Source: Adiantum capillus-veneris
Taxonomy: Eukaryota > Streptophyta > Polypodiopsida > Polypodiales > Pteridaceae
Length of the DNA: 64,000 bases
Reading direction: 5' to 3'
Assembly (NCBI GenBank): GCA_014529385.2
Contig: CM043969.1
Span: 16,752,446 to 16,816,445, forward strand
Part shown: piece by piece, positions 58,002-64,000 of the stretch
Numbering within the stretch: position 1 is the first letter of the stretch
How the letters are laid out: every line of letters begins with the position of its first letter
Translations under genes and position numbers: made by a program
The notes under the pieces: model-generated
Told to the model about the DNA's origin: nothing
Database searches by the model: none
Seen by the model: only the letters and a program-made list of their open reading frames with translations

Positions 58002-58914
58002 CAAACCCTAGAAGTTGATCGTGCAAAGTATCGGTAGCATCGGCCATAGCCACAGCTGCAGCAACAACAGATTCCTACATGGCGGCCATTACAGATTAGA
58101 GCGATAAAACCGCTGTTGAAGGGGGTGGGGGTGAGGGTGAGGGGAGGGAATTTTGACAGGGCATCAGAGCCCATTTTAAGTTGAGCCACAGAGGCACTAG
58201 AGGACTCTATTGTCTAGAACATTGAGTAATAAAATCTTGAAAAAAATCTTTTAGCCGCACTCCATACTACATAGCCCACCACCTCAAAAATCAAGGAGAT
58301 AATAAAGACCTCCACAATGCCACTATCAACTTTAGAGAATGACTGACTTTTAATGAGCGTCTATAAATCTATATCTTTATAAATCTTTATAATGAGTTTC
58401 TGTTGTGGCAACTCACCAATCAAATAAGTGCTATTTTCTATTAACCTCTCGTGAAAATCCTCTAATTTTGTTTGTATTTTTAGCCAGTAAAAAGGTAAGG
58501 GAACACTATAGCCTTTGCCCTTTGGGCGGGCCAAAAACCTGGCCCCCCTCTCCGTGGTGATCCCATGGTCCAAATCGTGTGCGTCCCGTCAATCAATTGC
58601 CCGCCATTGATCCCTCCACGCTGACCCCCTCTCACTCACACAAATGCTACTGCAATCCCCTCGGGGAGGTATTGTCTTATGACCGTTTGAAATCATAATG
58701 AGAGCGTCGATTGTTACAGACCCATTTGTGCCTTTTATTACATACATGCCTAGGAAGCTCTGCTCACATGAAAATGTAAAACATAAAGTCGTCCGCTGCT
58801 ACAGATGTTGCCGTTTGTGGAGGAAGAAGAGGGAAGCGTAGTATGAGTAGTCCTCGCTGCACACACAAGCCCTCCTGCGTCTTCAACTCTTCTACGGCTT
58901 TCTCTGCTTTGTAG
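57431..58914. other. Intergenic region with (GA)n
   Basis: On the minus strand the frame leading into the eS30 ATG stays open back to about 57610 (VFTAEADDEEYSGRGSTD and onward) and starts after an acceptor-like CCCTGCACAG. I do not recognise it. A (GA)n tract lies at about 57942-57999. The rest, to 58914, shows no gene; it should contain the promoter of the gene at 58915. Confidence 0.5.
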
Positions 58915-60730
58915 ATGGCTGCTGTCGCCCTTTCCGATCACCAGACTGACTTTGCTACGCAGGCAATCGGGCCGCGTCTCTCCGAAACGGTTCACAAGGT
59001 AGAATCTCAATCGTGTCAATCATCAGAATTCTGTTGTCTGAGGTTTCCATGGATGCCTGTCTTTTGGCTGTGGATTTTGTTTCGTTACCTGCATTGTGGT
59101 CAACCATAAGATGATGTTTGAGCCATATCCTTCAAAGGAGCGTTGCTCTTGTTGTAATCCTGTCTATGATCACTTGCATCAAAGGTACATGATTATAGGC
59201 ATTCCTTGTTCAACTCATTGAATAATTGGTGCTCATCAGGTCGATCGCGCTGTCGCTCGCTTGGAAGAGCTCCAATCCTTGGTTCGCACCAGTCATACTA
59301 CCAATGCCTCTGCAAAGGTAAACAATTCTATGCGCAGAGAAAAGCTTGCTTTACATGCAAAAGGCACCCCCAAAACTTTGCCTTACAGACATATTACTGG
59401 CAATCGAACTCCACATGCTTCCCACCGCCAGCCTATCACGTCTGGAAACCTTAGGCAACACCCACAACAATCACAAGCCTACAAAATCAAGCCTGCTTTA
59501 CCCATTGCTGCTTCTCGCAGAAGTGCAAGAGTTGCTGCACTTCCACCGCCTTCGCCCCACAGAAAGGTATGCTCTTCGTCTCATACAGCAGCAGCGTTGA
59601 AAGTCCCTGGTGCAAAACTGCCGTCGCCTCCTTTTGATATGTCACAAGCATCCCCCCCCTCTTCAGCTTGTTCATCTTCAGTCCCAGCTGTGACAAGGAG
59701 AGCACCACCCAAGAAGGAGGCGGCTCCCTCAAAACTGCCTAGAACATTTGTTGTCGATGCGGGTCCTGCAAATCCCAACCGTCCGTGGCGCCTCTCTGCC
59801 TCTCCATCTCCTGCGAGTACCTCCTCAACTACCAGCAACTACATTTACACCCCTTCTTCAAACTCCTCTGCTCTTTGCAGCAAGTCGCCCTCCCGATTTA
59901 GCCCCCTCTACAGGCAGAGTAGCAGGAGTCGCAAGGACCATGAAATTTACCAGTCACAGCCCCTTCTCTGTAAAAGCCCAGAGGGTTTTGGGACTATGAA
60001 TCCCAAAGAAAGCAGCCCAAATCTGCCTCGCAAAGTGCCTTGGTTCAGCCAAACTAGGCTATCTCTGCCCACAATTAAGGTAACTGTCTCCAACACAAAG
60101 AGGGCCCCTCGCAGATTTTCATTGGCCTCGGAAACACACCGTGATTCTCCGCCAAGGCCCCTACCTGCCCTAATTACCAGGCTTCCCATGAGGCGAAAGA
60201 GTGCATCGTCCCCAAATGAAAAAGTGGCTGCCAGTGGCAGGCGAAGATCGTTCTCTGCTAGCACACAGAAAAGGCAAACTGTGGTTACGCCACTACCCGA
60301 GGCACCGAAAGACCGCCAACATAATCCCACAGCACCATCTGATTTTCCACCGCTACCGCTCCCTCCAGCGCTTCAAGGGCAGGTGGTTGGATTGCCACCC
60401 ACATCAACCTCTGACCACAAAGGGAAGGTTATGCACAAGCGATCTAGTAGCTGTACACATCGGTGCCTCCTACCGCTCATGGAGGGCAGGTGCAGCCCAA
60501 ATACCTTAACTCCCGTTGCATGCTCCTTGCAGCATTTTACCAAGAAGCGCATTAAGGGTGCATGTGTCCATGGCTCTAGCAAAGAGAATTGCTTTCCAGG
60601 ATGCAGTCCTGCAGCCTGGCCTTGCATGAGAAGAAGCTGGTCATTCAGCCAACAACCCAGTCTGGTGGAGAACCTCACTGGAGCCGGTAATGAATGCTCT
60701 TCTCTAGTGAGGCATTTAATGTGTGAATGA
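58915..60730 (+). CDS. Two-exon gene for a basic Ser/Pro-rich protein of unknown function
   Basis: Exon 1 is 58915-58998 (MAAVALSDHQTDFATQAIGP and 8 more residues), ending in a consensus AAG|GTAGAA donor. The intron is 58999-59239 (241 bp) with a CATCAG acceptor. Exon 2 is 59240-60730, ending in TGA. The join keeps the frame and gives about 524 residues. The first 55 residues look helical (VDRAVARLEELQSLVRTS). The rest is low-complexity and rich in Ser, Pro, Arg and Lys (RRSARVAALPPPSPHRK, RRKSASSPNEK), probably disordered. No signal peptide, membrane segment or known domain is seen. It has uniform coding character without stops and no transposon features, so it is the best candidate for a live host gene here. 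A GGTAATG near 60686 could be another donor, so the true C-terminus is uncertain. Confidence 0.6.
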
Positions 60731-60786
60731 TTGAGTGAACTAGTGAGTGTGGGTGTGGTTTCATGAGTGTGCGTGCGAGTGTGTGC

Positions 60787-60842
<56 letters not shown>

Positions 60843-62432
60843 ATTTATGACCTCTTGGAAGATGCAGTTTGGGGTAGTAATGAGTTGTGTGTGCGTTGCT
60901 ATGCTCAGAGTAGCTTCTTAACATGAAAACATGAAAAGCTCATTGACACATCTTGGGGCAGTTAGAGACAAGCCCACAACAAGTTTCTAGAGAGACATTA
61001 TGGTGACCTTGCTCTGAATGTAGATGTGACAATGGAATTTTTTTGTGGATATGCATGATTGTTGGTTCTTCCACAGAGTGGATGTATGTGACCATGTTCA
61101 TGCTGTTGTTGGCAGTGCTCTGAAAGGGAAGTGCATTGCTTTGTTGCGGATTTTCAAAATGGATGGAGTTAATGTAGACTATCTCTTTTCTCTGTTAGTG
61201 CGCGCAACTTGTTCTTTGGCCATGGGATAGCTAAAGAAGAAGTGGATTCACATGTTTGCTTCATCTATGGTGGGTGGGACAGTCGCTTTTCAGCTGCCAA
61301 TGCACATGACTAGAGTGGCAAAGTGCATGAATGTGGGTTACGCCTGGGGTGTAGGAGTTTGAGAATGAGATGCTTATGTCTGCCTGTAATGCAGGTCCCT
61401 ACATTGTGAAGCAAGTGAAAGGCTACATGCAACATGGGAAAAACATGAACTCACATGTGTACAAGGTGGACTCATTTGAGCGAGGACGTGACGCTGTAGC
61501 TGTGTCCAAGCTTTACATGGGATGAAGGACATGCAGCTGGATGCTTGAGCTGTTTTGTACATACCCTCATGTACCACTTATGTTCTCTTTTTTCTTTTCA
61601 ATTAATTCTTCATTCTTTGAGGTACTTGGCAAGACAGCTTCTTATTAGTAGCTGGGGAAGCCCAAAAAGCAAGGCATTGCAGCTCGTACATTTTTTCTTG
61701 AGAGGTCTGCATGAGTCACACTCCAAGAAATCTTTCAACTGAATTCAATTGAAATAAGAGAAATTGACGACGCACTCTCTGGCTCTTCATCCAGGTCTTG
61801 AGTTCAGGACTCATCGGCTCCATCAAGAATGGTCCTATGGAAGTTAAAACTTGTCTTCGCTTTGTTCTTCTGTTGTCTGAAGGTCTGTAGAGGATCCACA
61901 CACGGAATTCTATTAGTATAGAGATTAATTCGAATAACTATATCACTTAGGTCTAATCTACATTGGGTATGGAGCCTTTGTTTACGTAATTTGCATTAAG
62001 GAGAGGAGCAATAATCATACACAAGTATTATCAAAGTGATAGCTCAGTTGATAGTTGCTATACCTTTGGAATGGACTTTAAACAAATATGAGCGCCTAAT
62101 TGCCATTGGAATGGACTCGGCCAATGGGAGTACATTTTCGATAATGTGTGTTGCCATGAAATAGCTAGCTTTTGTGGTAGCCAAATCTACTTCTGTAATA
62201 TCTACTGCTTTTACGGCAATAGACGGAGCTTGCCATAGCTTTTGTGGCGATTGTTGACGAATGGATTTACCGTTTCTTCTCTCATGCCCTCATCATGTCC
62301 CAATTTGAAGGTGGGAAGTTGGAACCCTGCTTTGCCTCTTCAAAGAGTTCATTGTGGTACGTGCCTAAAACTCTCTCCTCTTTCAATCTCCTCGTGAGTC
62401 CTGACTCCTCAGATCTCTTGCAATGCCCATTG

Positions 62433-62480
<48 letters not shown>

Positions 62481-62693
62481 CGCACCACTTGAGCTCTCCA
62501 TAATGTACACAAAGAGCATGCGAGACCAAGGGACCCAGTTCGAGGGTATTCGCAACTTGACATTTCTCAGGAGATGAAGATTGTGGCTCCGCGCAATTGC
62601 ATTGGAAGATAAATGCAGGTAAATGGTTTTTCGCTTGTAGCTTCTTCCTCAGTAAACGTACGACCCTATTGCTGGCGGGGATCAATACCTAAT
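60731..62693. other. Intergenic region, partly coding-like
   Basis: (GA)n at about 60788-60840 and (CT)n at about 62432-62477. Short stretches in the plus strand look like worn exons, for example 61381-61523 (GPYIVKQVKGYMQHGKNMNS and onward to a TGA) and about 61070-61230 (VDVCDHVHAVVGSALKGK). I cannot name a protein. No other gene is seen. Confidence 0.4.
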
Positions 62694-62921
62694 TGCATTT
62701 GCAGCACTCTCTCAACGGTTGTCCGTGTGCTATCTGGTGAGGATGAATGGTTTGATGTGAAAACCGGCAGATATACATGCATTTGATCCTTCTGATCATC
62801 GCATGCATGCATTTGCAGCACTCTCTCAACGGTTGTCCGTGTGCTATCTGGTGAGGATGAATGGTTTGATGTGAAAACCGGCAGATATACATGCATTTGA
62901 TCCTTCTGATCATCGCATGCA
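62694..62921. repeat. Perfect 114-bp tandem duplication
   Basis: Two identical 114-bp units (62694-62807 and 62808-62921) starting TGCATTTGCAGCACTCTC. No mismatch was seen, so the duplication is recent. Flanks are non-coding. Confidence 0.92.
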
Positions 62922-63029
62922 TGCCCAAGTCTGTGGGAATAGGAGATAGCATGTATGTGCATGTATGTGTGTTTTGAGCTTTCAAGATAGTATCCCTGGA
63001 TCTCCTTTACTTATATGAAGAAAAGAAAC
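62922..63029. other. 3' flank of the hAT transposase remnant
   Basis: Short spacer without a recognised feature. Confidence 0.4.
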
Positions 63030-64000
63030 CTACTTATGACCAGTCATCATTACTTTGCTCCACAAGATTCCCATCCATGTGATTGACATCAAATTTTTCA
63101 AGAGAAGATTTAAGCAATGAGTAGCACAAGGAGTCCAATAAATGTGCTTAAATTGCTGCCCTGCCAACTTGCAATTAGCATCATTGTCTGTAATAACCTG
63201 CACAACACCCACATCCATGATTACATCATTTAAAGCTGAAGCTATAAACTCTCCTGTCTTTTGATTGCCACTTGTATCAGTCGAACGCTTAAAGACAATT
63301 CCTCGAGGGCTTGACACAATGAAGTTGATCAATGAACGCTTAGCTGTATCTGTCTTCCCATCCAAGATTATAGAGCATCCATAATGTCGCCATGTTGACT
63401 CAACACTTAAAAGATCTTGCTATTCTCAGCTTCTCTTTCTCCAACAATGTTGTTTGCAATTTCTCATAATGTGGAGGCTTGTAACCTTTCCTAGACGAAG
63501 CAATTGCAAACACCATCGCCAAGAAATACGGAGAGCGAGAAAGAAAAAAAGGAAGACCACATGCATAAAAACATCTAGCAATTGCCTCATCCACTTCCTC
63601 TCTAGAAGCATTGTTAAAGATACCTTCCACAGATGGTTGAGTGGTTGTCTTCTTCGTTACATTTGGAGGGTTGAGCATGTCAAATTTGCGCTTTTTATTT
63701 GCACTCTCACGATCCTCGCGTGCCATGGAAGCTTTGTCTGATCCTGAGACCTTCACACAAATACAGATGCCCTGATTCTTTATTCCAAGCAAGTGAGCAC
63801 GAACCGAGAATAACATCCTGTGAGCTTCTTCTTGCAAAAAGAGAATGTCCACTTCTTGCTACCTCCTCCAGAGTTGAAAGAACTTATCTCTGATACATAC
63901 TTCAATAATGGCTCCGCTGCTTGTGCTGCTTTTGGTGCAAAAGGAGTAACCAGAAAAGTCTTTTTGGAAGTAGAACCGGATGCCGTAGGGACTGTTGGCT
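63030..64000 (-). pseudogene. hAT transposase, N-terminal half, minus strand
   Basis: From the right edge: SGSTSKKTFLVTPFAPKA, then a BED-type zinc finger (GGGSKKWTFSFCKKKLTG... about 63880-63790). After a frame change come AHLLGIKNQGICICVKVS, a nuclear-type KKRKF, and AIARCFYACGLPFFLSRSPY. After a second frame change near 63400 comes a DUF659 region: LDGKTDTAKRSLINFIVSSP, VVQVITDNDANCKLAGQQF and YWTPCATHCLNLLLKN. This is the order of plant hAT transposases with DUF659. The dimerisation (hATC) end would lie to the left but is not found before 63030, so the gene is also cut short. Cut-and-paste transposition would be its role. No terminal repeats were identified. Confidence 0.8.

Noticed and set aside
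61045-61230. Stand-alone small gene of 61 codons
   Set aside because: No recognisable domain, and neighbouring coding-like pieces are in other frames; more likely decayed exon material.

Overview
The window looks like nuclear DNA of a land plant. There are no operons or bacterial signals. It holds plant-type Ty3/gypsy and copia LTR elements, two LINEs, a CACTA (En/Spm) DNA transposon, a hAT transposon, pieces of pentatricopeptide (PPR) and heavy-metal-associated (HIPP-like) genes, and a retrocopy of the ribosomal protein gene eS30. The PPR debris, the type of gypsy integrase and the very many (CT)n, (GT)n and (TA)n tracts would fit a seedless plant such as a fern. That placement is a guess.

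1-26.2 kb is a nest of LTR elements. A minus-strand element (Y, 23.9-26.2 kb) was entered by a plus-strand element (X). X was then entered twice by one family: element 2 (5168-19073, both LTRs present) in X's leader, and element 1 (1-4409, left end outside the window) in X's 5' LTR. Element 2 carries gag, protease, RT/RNase H and integrase, then a second retropepsin-like domain with W[IV]PK motifs and a small acidic reading frame. Element 1 and X have the protease and W[IV]PK parts but no recognisable pol core. The leaders of X and Y carry about 285-290 bp repeats, each marked by a 22-bp palindrome.

26.2-31.4 kb is a decayed minus-strand L1-type LINE interrupted by a copia solo LTR with an exact 5-bp target duplication. 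31.5-47.9 kb is dense in microsatellites, small hAT-like MITEs, Helitron-like ends, PPR fragments riding in a repeat, and a tandem triplication. A second, fairly well kept LINE (about 32.8-37.4 kb, plus strand) lies between two (CT)n tracts.

48.16-57.43 kb is a layered locus. A processed eS30 copy on the minus strand, with a poly(A) trace, was split by a short LTR retroelement (48536-51024, TSD CCCCT) and by a CACTA element (51036-57391, TSD CTT). The CACTA element has TnpA-like and TNP2-like genes and a captured HMA-domain fragment. 58.9-60.7 kb holds the only plausible intact host gene, a two-exon gene for a basic Ser/Pro-rich protein I do not recognise. The window ends in the N-terminal half of a decayed minus-strand hAT transposase.

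Except for the 58.9 kb gene, nearly everything here is mobile DNA or gene debris. The interesting signals are structural: the palindromic leader repeats, the extra domains downstream of integrase, gene-fragment capture by several elements, and the readable insertion history of the eS30 copy.
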